This document shows positions 51,966 to 61,044 of a DNA stretch of 64,000 nt, piece after piece. Position numbers and translations under genes: made by a program. The DNA comes from Pseudoflavitalea sp. G-6-1-2 (lineage in GTDB: Bacteria > Bacteroidota > Bacteroidia > Chitinophagales > Chitinophagaceae). Numbering within the stretch: the first letter of the stretch is position 1; each line of letters starts with the position of its first letter. The stretch is taken from positions 62,001 through 126,000 of the forward strand of contig NZ_JABBGB010000001.1 in assembly GCF_012927185.1 (NCBI RefSeq), written 5' to 3'. The notes below the pieces were generated by a model. The model was not told the DNA's origin and made no database searches. It saw only the letters and a list, made by a program, of their open reading frames with translations.

Positions 51966-53468
51966 ATGAAAAAACAATCACAAGGCTTCGGCAAATTCAT
52001 TCAATCCGAAGTAAAAGGATCGAAACTCAAAGAACAGATCCGTCAGGAAAAGAAAGCGCAGCGTAAAGAAACGCAGGCTTATTTTGCGCAGAAGAAAGAA
52101 GAAGCGCGCGCAGCCAGAACGGCCGGTGCACCTGAACCAGGTAAACCTAAACCTGCCAGCAACCAGAAATGGGGCAACAGAGGAAATGAAAGCGCCGTAA
52201 AACGTAAATCAGCCAACACATCGGAAGATGGTAACGAACGCGGCAAACGCCCATCCAAAGGCGCGGCACGCGGAGGCTTCAAAAAACCCAAGGGCCTCGG
52301 TCCACGTGCATTCAAGAAAGCAGGCGGATACAAAGGACTCGAAAAGAAAGCACGCGAAAAAGAGCAGCTCAACAAAACCGAAAAAGGTTTTGCGAAGAAT
52401 GAAGGCAATAACGAAGCAGGACATCCCGAACATACTTCCCGATTCAAGAATTCAAGATTCAGCAATACAGACCGTAAACCTGCCTTCAAAAAATCCGAAG
52501 GCGGTTCATTCAATAAATCAGACAGCAAACCTGCTTTCAAAAAGAGCAGCGACGCAGGTGCAAACAAAGCAGCTAAACCAGCAGCTAAATCCTTTGCAGG
52601 CCGCATCATGGGCGCCGGTCCCCAGGAGCCCACTCATAAGAAATCTGTTTCCAAACCAATTCAGAAAAAAGGCGAAGAGAAAGAGGTGGCTGAAAAACCT
52701 GCCATCGTGAACACCGGCGATATGCCGCTGAACAAATTCATTGCACACGCAGGTATCTGCTCGCGCAGAGATGCAGCCAATGTAGTGAAATCCGGAAAAG
52801 TAGTGGTGAACGGAACAGTGATCACCGAACCCGGACACAAAGTATCCGGCAAAGACGAGATCAAGGTAAATGGCAAGAAGATCGCCGTAAGAAGAAATCT
52901 CGTGTACATCCTTCTCAATAAACCCAAGGATTACATCACTACCACCGAAGATCCGCAGGGAAGAAAAACCGTGCTCGACATCATCCGCAACGCCACCACC
53001 GAAAGAGTGTATCCCATCGGAAGACTCGACCGCAATACTACCGGCGTTCTACTCCTCACCAACGACGGAGAGCTGGCTCAGAAACTTTCTCACCCCAGCT
53101 ATGAGGTGAAGAAGATCTATGAAGTAACACTCGATAAACCACTCGTGAAAAAAGACTTCGACGCTGTAATGGCTGGTCTCAATCTCGAAGATGGCTTTGT
53201 TCAACCCGACGCACTCGCTTACGCAGATTCAAAAGATAAAAGCATTGTAGGTATCGAGATCCACAGCGGACGCAACCGTATTGTTCGCCGCATTTTCGAA
53301 CACCTTGGCTACGACGTTCGCAACCTCGATCGCGTGATGTATGCCAACCTCACCAAAAAGAATGTGGACCGCGGCAAATGGAGACTGCTCTCAGAAAAAG
53401 AAGTACGCCTCCTGAAATTCCTCAATGCTAGTTACACCAACAAAAACAAACCTGCGAAACGTGGCTAA
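51966..53468 (+). CDS. RsuA/RluB-type rRNA pseudouridine synthase with a long basic N-terminus
   Basis: 500 residues from the ATG at 51966; a TTG 24 bases upstream is less likely. The first ~245 residues are low-complexity and rich in Lys, Arg, Gly, Ala and Ser with repeats such as KPAFKKS. An S4 RNA-binding domain follows (NKFIAHAGICSRRDAANVV, ~250-310), then the catalytic domain with Asp355 in GRLDRNTTGVLLLTNDGEL. It isomerises uridine in 23S or 16S rRNA. The stop overlaps the next gene's start. Confidence 0.95.
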   Translation: MKKQSQGFGKFIQSEVKGSKLKEQIRQEKKAQRKETQAYFAQKKEEARAARTAGAPEPGKPKPASNQKWGNRGNESAVKRKSANTSEDGNERGKRPSKGAARGGFKKPKGLGPRAFKKAGGYKGLEKKAREKEQLNKTEKGFAKNEGNNEAGHPEHTSRFKNSRFSNTDRKPAFKKSEGGSFNKSDSKPAFKKSSDAGANKAAKPAAKSFAGRIMGAGPQEPTHKKSVSKPIQKKGEEKEVAEKPAIVNTGDMPLNKFIAHAGICSRRDAANVVKSGKVVVNGTVITEPGHKVSGKDEIKVNGKKIAVRRNLVYILLNKPKDYITTTEDPQGRKTVLDIIRNATTERVYPIGRLDRNTTGVLLLTNDGELAQKLSHPSYEVKKIYEVTLDKPLVKKDFDAVMAGLNLEDGFVQPDALAYADSKDKSIVGIEIHSGRNRIVRRIFEHLGYDVRNLDRVMYANLTKKNVDRGKWRLLSEKEVRLLKFLNASYTNKNKPAKRG

Positions 53469-54183
53469 GATCTCTCTGGACATCATCGAAGAAAACGATC
53501 ATTTTGTCGCCGTCAACAAACCCGCCGGAATGCTCAGCATCCCCGACCGGGAAGGAAAGGATGTATCGCTCAAAACCATACTCCGCGAGAAATACGGAAA
53601 CATCTTTGTTGTGCATCGCCTCGACCGCGATACCAGCGGCGTTATCATTTTCGCCAAAGACGAAGAAACGCACCAGTTTCTCTCCATTGCCTTTGAAGAC
53701 AGAACTGTAGAGAAATTCTATCAGGGCATCGTTACCGGAACACTTCCTGCGGCAAAAGGCACCATCGATCAGCCGATCGCTGAGAACACCACCAAACGCG
53801 GAGAAATGCTCATCCACAAAAGAGGAAAGCAATCCGTTACCGATTATGAAGTAGAAGAAACCTTCGGTAAATTCTCATTGGTAAAATATCAGATCCATAC
53901 TGGGCGTACGCACCAGATTCGTGTACACATGCAGTTTCTGGGCAATCCGCTCGCCTGCGATCCTATCTATGGAGATGGCAAACCTGTATTGATCTCCAGC
54001 CTCAAAAAAGATTACAAGCTGAGTAAGAATGAGCTGGATGAAAGACCGATCCTGAGCAGGGTTGCATTGCATGCTGCCGAGCTTCGGTTCACTTCTCCCA
54101 ATGGAACAAAATATGTACTCAATGCGGAGATGCCCAAAGATATGCGGGCGTTGTTGCAGCAGTTGAGAAAGAATAAGAAGTAA
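53461..54183 (+). CDS. RluA-family pseudouridine synthase
   Basis: 240 residues from the GTG at 53461, which overlaps the upstream stop by 8 bases; an ATG at 53425 would add 12 residues. No S4 domain is present: the catalytic domain begins almost at once (DHFVAVNKPAGMLSIPDREG), with Asp55 in HRLDRDTSGVIIFAKD and the closing motif QIHTGRTHQIRVHM. It probably modifies rRNA or tRNA. The overlap with the RsuA-type gene implies translational coupling of two different pseudouridine synthases. Confidence 0.93.
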   Translation: MAKISLDIIEENDHFVAVNKPAGMLSIPDREGKDVSLKTILREKYGNIFVVHRLDRDTSGVIIFAKDEETHQFLSIAFEDRTVEKFYQGIVTGTLPAAKGTIDQPIAENTTKRGEMLIHKRGKQSVTDYEVEETFGKFSLVKYQIHTGRTHQIRVHMQFLGNPLACDPIYGDGKPVLISSLKKDYKLSKNELDERPILSRVALHAAELRFTSPNGTKYVLNAEMPKDMRALLQQLRKNKK

Positions 54184-54184
54184 T

Positions 54185-54215
54185 AAAAAAGCTCTGAGTG
54201 ATCAGAGCTTTTTTT
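54185..54215. terminator. Bidirectional rho-independent terminator
   Basis: GCTCTGA and TCAGAGC (7-bp stem, 4-base loop) are flanked by six A and seven T residues. It stands between the pseudouridine synthase and the convergent amidohydrolase gene. Confidence 0.93.
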
Positions 54216-54233
54216 ATGCATATCAATTTCAAA

Positions 54234-55517
54234 TCATTTCTCTGCCTTCTTGTACACCACGCCATCCTTCATCACAAAGCTTACTTTGCCCATCACTTTC
54301 GGGTCTTTTTCGGGATCTCCATCCACAGCAATGATATCAGCCAGCTTTCCTTTCTCGATGCTTCCCAACTGATCGTACACACCAATCAACTCAGCTGCAC
54401 TCACTGTTGCGGACTGAATAGCTTTCAGCATCGGCATACCCGCCTCATTCATGTACACGAACTCCATGTAATTCTTTCCGTGTGCGTACACTCCTGCATC
54501 TGTTCCGAATGCGATCTTCACTCCTTCTTTGTATGCTTTGGCAAATGTGCCCTGAATTTTCGGTCCGATAGCCAGCGCCTTCGGCGTTACCAGATCAGGA
54601 TAGTATCCAGGCTTCTTTGCAGAATCAGCTACTGATTTTCCGGCAATGATAGTTGGTACAAACCAGGTGCCGTGTTGTTTCATCAGACTGATCACTTCAT
54701 CATCCATATAGGTTCCATGTTCGATGCTGTTTACACCCGCGCGCACTGCGCGTTTCATGGCTTCTGCTCCATGACAGTGTGCAGCTACCCTGAATCCGTA
54801 GTCTTTAGCTGTTTCAACGATGGCGGTGATCTCCGCTTCTGTGAACTGAGGATTCTCGCCGCTCTTGGCCACACTGAGTACGCCTCCTGATGCTGTTATC
54901 TTTATGAGATCAGAACCTTCTTTGTATCGCTGACGAACTGCCTGGCGGCATTCATCGGGGCCGTTGGCCACACCTGCTGCCGGACCGGGATCGCCCATCA
55001 GATCGCGGCGGTAACCGTTCGTTGGGTCTGCATGCCCACCAGTAGTGGCGATAGATTTACCTGCAGTGAAAACCCGTGGACCTACAATTATTTTTTTGTT
55101 GATCGCATTGCGCAATGCAATGTTCACACCACTTCCGCCGAGATCGCGCACACTGGTGAAACCCGCCATCAGTGTACGATTGGAGAATACTACTGATTGA
55201 TACGCATAATCAGCAGGGTTCATGGTAAACGCTTCGAGGTAACGGTTGGGATTGGTTTCGCTTTCCATATGCACGTGACAATCGATCAGTCCGGGCATTA
55301 CTGTAGTTTGTTTCAGATCGATTACTTTGTCTGTGTCGACAGCCTTGATATAACCCTTTTGTATATCCGAAATCTTATTTCCTTCAATGATGATGCTTTG
55401 TTCGGTGAGTACCGAACCATTCACCACATCGATCAGTTTTCCGCAATGCAATATGGTGCGCTGTGCAGCAACCATCACGGGTAGCGATACGAGTAACAGG
55501 GCGATTAGCTTTCTCAT
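54234..55517 (-). CDS. Secreted amidohydrolase (imidazolonepropionase/prolidase-like)
   Basis: 427 residues with a signal peptide (MRKLIALLLVSLPVMVAAQ). Metal ligands of the amidohydrolase barrel are His81 and His83 in GLIDCHVHME, Lys206 in DLIKITASGG, His247 or His249 in AAHCHGAEAM, His267 in IEHGTY and Asp340 in FGTDAGVYAHG. The pattern matches periplasmic Xaa-Pro dipeptidase-type or carboxypeptidase-type members. The substrate is unknown. It is a single gene, and the peroxiredoxin terminator lies just upstream. Confidence 0.93.
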   Translation of the reverse strand: MRKLIALLLVSLPVMVAAQRTILHCGKLIDVVNGSVLTEQSIIIEGNKISDIQKGYIKAVDTDKVIDLKQTTVMPGLIDCHVHMESETNPNRYLEAFTMNPADYAYQSVVFSNRTLMAGFTSVRDLGGSGVNIALRNAINKKIIVGPRVFTAGKSIATTGGHADPTNGYRRDLMGDPGPAAGVANGPDECRQAVRQRYKEGSDLIKITASGGVLSVAKSGENPQFTEAEITAIVETAKDYGFRVAAHCHGAEAMKRAVRAGVNSIEHGTYMDDEVISLMKQHGTWFVPTIIAGKSVADSAKKPGYYPDLVTPKALAIGPKIQGTFAKAYKEGVKIAFGTDAGVYAHGKNYMEFVYMNEAGMPMLKAIQSATVSAAELIGVYDQLGSIEKGKLADIIAVDGDPEKDPKVMGKVSFVMKDGVVYKKAEK

Positions 55518-55585
55518 GTAACAGTAGTTTTGGTTCTTTAAGATACTACTTGCCCTTTAGATCTGCCAGCCATCCACATAAAAAA

Positions 55586-55607
55586 TCCCCTGCCTTTCAG
55601 CAGGGGA
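55586..55607 (-). terminator. Rho-independent terminator of the peroxiredoxin gene
   Basis: TCCCCTGC and GCAGGGGA form a perfect 8-bp stem with a 6-base loop followed by five T residues on the minus strand, 56 bases after the stop at 55663. Confidence 0.9.
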
Positions 55608-55662
55608 CAACTAAATATTAAACAGAATAAGAATGTCTTATTGTTGTTACAGGAAATACACC

Positions 55663-56298
55663 TTAGAGATTAGGCTGTGGTGTGAAACGCAGGTAAGGCT
55701 TCACAACATCCACTCCCTTAGGGAATTTCTTGATAGCATCTTCTGTAGAAACTGCCGGTACCACAATTACATTCTCGCCATGTTTCCAGTCGGCTGGAGT
55801 GGCTACACTGTAGTTTGCAGTCAGTTGCAGTGAATCAACCACGCGGAGTACTTCGTAGAAGTTTCTTCCGGTAGATGCAGGATAGGTGATCATCAGTTTC
55901 ACTTTCTTATCCGGACCGATCACAAACAATGAACGCACAGTGAAAGTCTCTGACGCATTTGGGTGGATCATGTCGTACAAACCAGCCACCTGACGATCTT
56001 CATCTGCAATGATCGGGAAACCTACATTACAACCCTGTGTTTCGTTGATATCGTTGATCCAGCCATTGTGGTGCTCCAGAGAGTCTACACTAACAGCCAG
56101 TACTTTTACATTGCGCTTAGCAAACTCATCCTGCAGCAAAGCAGTCTTACCCAGCTCAGTGGTACACACGGGTGTGTAGTCAGCAGGGTGAGAAAAGAGA
56201 ATACCCCAGCCATTGCCAAGGAACTCATAGAAATCGATCTCTCCGGCTGTAGTCTTCGCGCGGAAATTTGGAGCTATGTCTCCTAATCTTAAACTCAT
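55663..56298 (-). CDS. 1-Cys peroxiredoxin (Prx6 type)
   Basis: 211 residues. The peroxidatic Cys45 is in HPADYTPVCTTELG, with the typical Thr/Arg partners, and the C-terminal Prx6-type extension (WKHGENVIVVPAVSTEDAIKK) is complete. No resolving Cys is at the usual position; the other Cys is in ETQGCNVGF. It reduces peroxides using small thiols or thioredoxin as the reductant. It is a single gene with its own terminator. Confidence 0.96.
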   Translation of the reverse strand: MSLRLGDIAPNFRAKTTAGEIDFYEFLGNGWGILFSHPADYTPVCTTELGKTALLQDEFAKRNVKVLAVSVDSLEHHNGWINDINETQGCNVGFPIIADEDRQVAGLYDMIHPNASETFTVRSLFVIGPDKKVKLMITYPASTGRNFYEVLRVVDSLQLTANYSVATPADWKHGENVIVVPAVSTEDAIKKFPKGVDVVKPYLRFTPQPNL

Positions 56299-56413
56299 AA
56301 TTCAAAACATTTAAAGTTATTAAAATGTGTTTGCAGCAGGATTACGAAGATACTGATATCCTACTAAACAGATGGACTAATTTGTTAATTTTGATCTTTC
56401 TCGTGTAACTGCT

Positions 56414-57613
56414 TTATTCAGAGCGCCCGGGGAGGTGCGGATCGGGGCGTTGGGGCTTGCTGCCATTGGTACCGGCCGCTTTGGAGATGGCATTCTTGCC
56501 AAAACGATTTTTCACATCGTCGATAGCCCGGTAAAGCTCGGTTTTTCTCTCCACATTGCTGAAAAGATTGGTCTGGATAGCGTCTCCTGTGAGCTCGCTG
56601 AGGCGAACGCCCAACAGACGCACGGGCGTGCCCTTTCTCCAGAGTTTGTGGAAGAGATCTTTGGCCTGCGGAATCAGCTCATCGTCGTAAAAACTGTAAT
56701 CGATGCTGGTCTGACGGCTGGTGGTCTCGAAGTCGGGGTAACGGATCTTTACTGCAATGCATCCCGCCATCTTGTTATCCTGCCGAAGCTCATGCGCTAC
56801 ACGCTCCGTCATATGTACCAGCTCATTCAGCAGCCGTTCCGGATCGGAGATATTTTCCTCGAAGGTATTTTCAGTGGAGACAGATTTGGCTTCGTGATAG
56901 GGCGTTACTTCCCGCGTGTGGATTCCCTGACTTTTGTGCCAGAGATCGGAGCCGTACTTGCCCAGCTTTCTTTCCAGCAACTCGATACTTGTTTCACTGA
57001 GTTGTTTGATGGTGGTGATGCCCATGGCCTGCAAGGTTTGCCAGGTCTGGTTTCCAACTCCATGGATCTTGTTCACCGTCATGGGTGCGAGAAAATCTTT
57101 CTCTCTTCCGAAGGGGATGAAGAGATACCCGTTCGGCTTGGCCGCATCTGTAGCAATTTTGGCGATCATTTTGTTGGATGCCAGTCCGAATGAAATGGGC
57201 AGTCCGGTTTTATCGATGATCTCCTGCCGCAGGTCGATGGTCCACTGATAGGGTTGGAAGTATTTGTCCATGCCCGTCAAATCGAGATAGAACTCATCGA
57301 TGCTGGCCTTCTCGAAGAGCGGCGCACGCTCCGCAATTATGCTGGTGACTATGCGGGAATATTTGCTGTACTCACCACGATGCCCTTTCACCACAGTCGC
57401 ATGCGGACAAAGCCGCATGGCCTGCTTCATAGGCATGGCCGAATGGATGCCGAACTTCCTCGCCTCATAGGAGCAGGCAGCCACCACTCCCCGCTCTCGT
57501 CCGCCCACCAGAATGGGTTTTCCTTTGAGCGAAGGATCGAGCAGGCATTCCACGGAAACGAAGAATGCATCCAGATCGAAGTGCGCTATGATCCTTTGGT
57601 GAGTGTTAGCCAT
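56414..57613 (-). CDS. dinB: DNA polymerase IV (Y-family)
   Basis: 399 residues, a translesion polymerase. The catalytic acids are Asp13 in AHFDLDAFFVSVE and Asp106-Glu107 in KASIDEFYLDLTG. The little-finger domain follows (RLLGVRLSEL). The C-terminus is basic, but no clear beta-clamp motif (QLxLF type) is seen; VQTNLF-like IQTNLFSNVE near residue 365 is a candidate. It is divergent from the Crp-type regulator, sharing a short promoter region. Confidence 0.97.
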   Translation of the reverse strand: MANTHQRIIAHFDLDAFFVSVECLLDPSLKGKPILVGGRERGVVAACSYEARKFGIHSAMPMKQAMRLCPHATVVKGHRGEYSKYSRIVTSIIAERAPLFEKASIDEFYLDLTGMDKYFQPYQWTIDLRQEIIDKTGLPISFGLASNKMIAKIATDAAKPNGYLFIPFGREKDFLAPMTVNKIHGVGNQTWQTLQAMGITTIKQLSETSIELLERKLGKYGSDLWHKSQGIHTREVTPYHEAKSVSTENTFEENISDPERLLNELVHMTERVAHELRQDNKMAGCIAVKIRYPDFETTSRQTSIDYSFYDDELIPQAKDLFHKLWRKGTPVRLLGVRLSELTGDAIQTNLFSNVERKTELYRAIDDVKNRFGKNAISKAAGTNGSKPQRPDPHLPGRSE

Positions 57614-57645
57614 TTCAAATGCAAGTTACGCAATAGTGAAATGTT

Positions 57646-57653
57646 TATTTTTG
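57646..57653 (+). promoter_or_regulatory. -7 promoter box TATTTTTG of the Crp-type regulator
   Basis: An exact TAnnTTTG match. It lies inside the longer frame starting at 57603 and so argues that translation begins downstream, probably at the TTG at 57660. Confidence 0.5.
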
Positions 57654-57659
57654 TTGAAA

Positions 57660-58247
57660 TTGGAAAACAGCACCGACATACTCAAACGGTTCGTATTTGC
57701 CCTGCAACCCCTGCCAGATGCAGTCTGGATGGACTTTTCGCAGATCTGGCAAAACGTGGAATACCGCCGGAAGACCGTTCTCACCGTAGCGGGCGAAACG
57801 GAACGATACCTCTATTTTGTTCTCGAAGGGGTACAGCGCGCTTTCCATGTAGACGACAACCATCCGGACGCTACCGTTATCTTCACCTATCCTCATTCAT
57901 TTTCAGGAGTGGCAGATTCTTTTCTAACGCAGATGCCCAGTCGATTTTTCTTTGAAACGCTTACCTCAAGCAAACTGCTTCGCACCACACATCAGCAGGT
58001 GAATCAGTTGTGCCACAAACATCCCGAACTGCTGCAATGGATGATGAAGGCCACCGCTTTCGTAATGGCCGGCCTGCTCGAAAGGCAGGTAGAGCTGCTC
58101 AAATACAGCGCAGAAGAGAAGTTCAGGATATTGCTGAAACGCAGCCCGCACGTATTGCAGATGATCCCGCACAAATACCTCGCTTCTTACCTCGGCATCG
58201 ATGCCAGCACATTCAGCAAACTTTTAAGCAGCGTGAGAATAGATTAA
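57660..58247 (+). CDS. Crp/Fnr-family transcriptional regulator
   Basis: About 195 residues. The N-terminal cyclic-nucleotide-binding-like barrel is seen in RKTVLTVAGETERYLYFVLEG and VIFTYPHSFSGVADSFL, a dimer helix in ELLQWMMKATAFVMAGLLERQ, and a short C-terminal winged helix in MIPHKYLASYLGIDASTFSKLL. It resembles the small Bacteroidota Crp-like regulators that control a single adjacent gene. The start is uncertain: the frame runs back to 57603, inside dinB, but the promoter at 57646 favours 57660. Its likely target is the DinB-like gene 82 bases downstream. Confidence 0.88.
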   Translation: MENSTDILKRFVFALQPLPDAVWMDFSQIWQNVEYRRKTVLTVAGETERYLYFVLEGVQRAFHVDDNHPDATVIFTYPHSFSGVADSFLTQMPSRFFFETLTSSKLLRTTHQQVNQLCHKHPELLQWMMKATAFVMAGLLERQVELLKYSAEEKFRILLKRSPHVLQMIPHKYLASYLGIDASTFSKLLSSVRID

Positions 58248-58260
58248 TGGCAGTTCGGCC

Positions 58261-58286
58261 AAAATCTTGGTAAAATCCAAGATTTT
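58261..58286 (+). terminator. Hairpin after the Crp-type regulator gene
   Basis: AAAATCTTGG and CCAAGATTTT (perfect 10-bp stem, 6-base loop) start 13 bases after the stop and end in TTTT. It probably terminates the regulator transcript, although a regulator operator cannot be ruled out. Confidence 0.6.
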
Positions 58287-58302
58287 ACTCCTCCACCCCG
58301 GT

Positions 58303-58310
58303 TAGCTTTG
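58303..58310 (+). promoter_or_regulatory. -7 promoter box TAGCTTTG of the DinB-like gene
   Basis: An exact TAnnTTTG match, 19 bases before the ATG at 58330 and after the preceding terminator-like hairpin, giving the gene its own promoter. Confidence 0.55.
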
Positions 58311-58329
58311 CATTCAAATAGTACCTCTG

Positions 58330-58908
58330 ATGAAAAAGTTCAACTCCAACGCACTGCTCGACCAGCTCGAAAACGATACCCGGCAGATCATTCTGGCCCT
58401 GCACCAAATAAAACAGCAGGACCCTGAGATCCTGCTGACAAATCCGGAATCCGGCAAATGGAGCATAGTTGAAGTAATTGAACACCTTAACATCTACGGC
58501 AGGTACTATCTCCCAAGGATCAGACGAATTACCCAAAACGCTTCATCAAAAGCGGAGGAGACATTCTCTGCCGGATGGCTGGGCAACTATTTCACCAACT
58601 CCATGTTACCGGATAAGAACGGAATGATCAAAAACAAAATGAGTTCGCCTAAAATGAGCAGGCCTCCTGCTGGTCTCGACAGCCATACCGTTATCAACGA
58701 ATTTCTGCAACAGGAAGAAGAACTGCTCGATCTGCTGCAAATGGCCCGGAAGGTTTCGCTCAATAAAATCCGGGTTCCCATTTCAATCTCACCTATCATC
58801 AAACTCAAGCTGGGGGATATTTTCCGCTTCAACATTGCACACCACCAACGCCACTTTGTTCAGATCCAAAACACATTGGCTGCAGTGAAGAAGTTAAAAG
58901 CTGCATAA
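58330..58908 (+). CDS. DinB-superfamily (DinB_2) protein
   Basis: 192 residues, a four-helix metal-binding protein. The first metal His is in WSIVEVIEHLNIYG (His52), and the C-terminal cluster is in FRFNIAHHQRHFVQIQ. The SGKWSIVEVIEHL turn matches the SxxEhlxHl motif of the family. It may be a thiol-transfer or detoxification enzyme. It lies directly after a Crp-type regulator, with its own -7 box, a combination often seen for stress-induced DinB_2 proteins. Confidence 0.9.
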   Translation: MKKFNSNALLDQLENDTRQIILALHQIKQQDPEILLTNPESGKWSIVEVIEHLNIYGRYYLPRIRRITQNASSKAEETFSAGWLGNYFTNSMLPDKNGMIKNKMSSPKMSRPPAGLDSHTVINEFLQQEEELLDLLQMARKVSLNKIRVPISISPIIKLKLGDIFRFNIAHHQRHFVQIQNTLAAVKKLKAA

Positions 58909-58911
58909 CAC

Positions 58912-61044
58912 TTATTCCCCCATTCTTCTCGATTCTGTTTCCACACCGTTTCTGCGGTTGGTATTCACTTTCACGTTATTGTTGCCGAACTTCCAGGTGA
59001 AGCTGAGTCGTACAAAACGGCTCTCTTCTTTGGTGCGGCTGTAAGAGTCGATACCCGATCCGTTCACATTATATCTCGAAACATAAGAGTTCAGGATATC
59101 CGCTACATAGAACGATACAGATCCTCTGTTGTCGAAAACAGATTTGCTCACACCTCCACTCATTGAGAAAACTGATCTCACCCTGATTACCCCTATGCGC
59201 ATCGGGCTGCTGAATGATCCGGAGAGCTCTGCTTTGAAACCTTTGGGCAGCAATATGGTGTGCTGGCTGGTAGCCATAGCTGTAAGCATACCCTGATTCT
59301 GTGCTTTATCGGGCGTGTGCTGCTTTGCATAAAAACCGTTAACGGTATTGGTCATATTCCATTTGTTGCGGAGTATCGATGCAGTATGCATGATGGTTAA
59401 GCTAACGAGGTCGCCGGTGCCGAGGTTCTCGGAGCTGTTGATCACAGATCCGGGGATCTTTCCTTCTTTGAATGTTGAGCCAAGAATATCGTTGTAATGA
59501 ATGTATCCAGCTGAAGTGATCAGTTTATTGCGGAAGCTGTGCGTGATCTCGAAGCTATTGGAAGTGCTGGGTCTGATATCGGGATTGCCCTGATAGTAAG
59601 AATACTGGCTGCGGAACACGATGAACGGATTCACTACATCGAACTTGAAACGTGTGATGCTTCTGCGATAGTTGAAGCTGAAAGTATTTTTATCATTGGC
59701 AGTATAGTCGATATTCAGAGATGGAAAGAGGTTGAAATAATTACGTTCGTTTTTCATATTCCAGGTTACGAGATTTCCTTTGGTGCGTGTCTCTTCTGCC
59801 CGCAAGCCCGTTTGCACACTGAATTTCCCGATCTCTTTGTTTGCGCTCACGTAAGCTGCGTAGATGTTTTCGTGGTAGATGAAATGATTGGTGCGGTCGA
59901 AATCTGTCTGCCAGCCACTTTTGGAAGACGTCTCCCAGAGTACATCGTTGTCGGTGCGGGTGAGAGTGGCTTTCAGTCCGGCTTCATACGATGCGAATTT
60001 GGTTTTGTGCGTAAAGTCGAGAGATACGGATTGAATCTGATTGTTGGCCGGAGAATTATCGCGCAGCACATATGGTGCGTGAGATTCGCTGCCTGCTGCA
60101 TCGTAATATCGGGTTACAAAATCATCCTTCCATTTCTTATTATACTGCATATGATCGGCGTTCATTGTGAGAGTGGTTCCCTTGCTGTTCAGCAACCATT
60201 TGTAATACAGGTTTACGGATGGTGTGCTCACGCGTGAACGGTCTTTTCTTTCGGTGGTGGAGCTGGTGTCTGCGAGCAGGCTTCTTCCGAATGATCCTCC
60301 GTCTACAGTGTTGATACCGCCTTTCGCCATCAGTCCGATCGTGTGGCGTGGATTGATATTCCACTCTATTCCTCCTTTGAAGAATTGGTTAACGCGTTCA
60401 CTCAGGCGATCGGTGTTTTCGAGCAGTTGCCCCTTTCCCATCTCGCGTTCAAATGACGACTCCGTATAGGTTTTGAGGAATCTGTAGTCATAACTTCCGT
60501 AGGCATTGAGATGGTTATTGCGATAGTTCAGCGATGCGCCGCCATTGTACATGCCGTAGCGGCCTGCAGAAGTTCCGGCAGTAAGGGTTCCGTTGGTTCC
60601 CAGTTTTTTACTTTTGGTGGTAATGATGTTCACCACTGCACCGCCCTGCGCATCGTATTTCGCAGATGGATTGGAGATCAGTTCCACCGTAGCCACTGTA
60701 TTGGCAGGCATGGAAGAGAGCAGGTTGAAGAGATCATCGCCGCTCAGATTGGTGGGGCGGCCATCGAGCAGTACAATCACATTTTTGCCGCGGAACTGCA
60801 GTTTGTTGTTCTGGTCGGAGATGCCGGGACCTCTTTTGATGATTTCCCAGGCGGTACCGCCGGCCGCCGCCGGGCTTGAAGCTACATCAAGCACCAGGGT
60901 TCCGTTTTTCATGGTTACGAAATTCTTTGCAGCGGTAACGGTGACTGCTGCGAGGTCTTTATCTTTCTTAATGGTAGTGTCTGTTTGTGCGGTCAGGGAC
61001 TGGGTGGCAATCATCAATGCGAGGCCGATAGTAAGAGATTTCAT
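58912..61044 (-). CDS. TonB-dependent receptor, outer-membrane beta-barrel family
   Basis: 710 residues from the ATG at 61044 (signal MKSLTIGLALMIATQSLTAQ). No carboxypeptidase-like front domain is present, unlike in SusC proteins. The plug is recognised by LAAVTVTAAKNFVTMKNGTL, RGPGISDQNNKLQFRGKNV and NPSAKYDAQGGAVVNIITTK, and the barrel ends with FVRLSFTWKFG. It is of the OMP_b-brl_3 type typical of Bacteroidota and resembles siderophore or metal-ion receptors only distantly. It is divergent from a LytS-type sensor kinase that may control it. Confidence 0.94.
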   Translation of the reverse strand: MKSLTIGLALMIATQSLTAQTDTTIKKDKDLAAVTVTAAKNFVTMKNGTLVLDVASSPAAAGGTAWEIIKRGPGISDQNNKLQFRGKNVIVLLDGRPTNLSGDDLFNLLSSMPANTVATVELISNPSAKYDAQGGAVVNIITTKSKKLGTNGTLTAGTSAGRYGMYNGGASLNYRNNHLNAYGSYDYRFLKTYTESSFEREMGKGQLLENTDRLSERVNQFFKGGIEWNINPRHTIGLMAKGGINTVDGGSFGRSLLADTSSTTERKDRSRVSTPSVNLYYKWLLNSKGTTLTMNADHMQYNKKWKDDFVTRYYDAAGSESHAPYVLRDNSPANNQIQSVSLDFTHKTKFASYEAGLKATLTRTDNDVLWETSSKSGWQTDFDRTNHFIYHENIYAAYVSANKEIGKFSVQTGLRAEETRTKGNLVTWNMKNERNYFNLFPSLNIDYTANDKNTFSFNYRRSITRFKFDVVNPFIVFRSQYSYYQGNPDIRPSTSNSFEITHSFRNKLITSAGYIHYNDILGSTFKEGKIPGSVINSSENLGTGDLVSLTIMHTASILRNKWNMTNTVNGFYAKQHTPDKAQNQGMLTAMATSQHTILLPKGFKAELSGSFSSPMRIGVIRVRSVFSMSGGVSKSVFDNRGSVSFYVADILNSYVSRYNVNGSGIDSYSRTKEESRFVRLSFTWKFGNNNVKVNTNRRNGVETESRRMGE

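Noticed and set aside
52079-52633. Long antisense ORF within the basic tail of the RsuA-type gene
   Set aside because: It is a shadow of the low-complexity Lys/Ala-rich coding strand; the real gene has clear S4 and catalytic domains.
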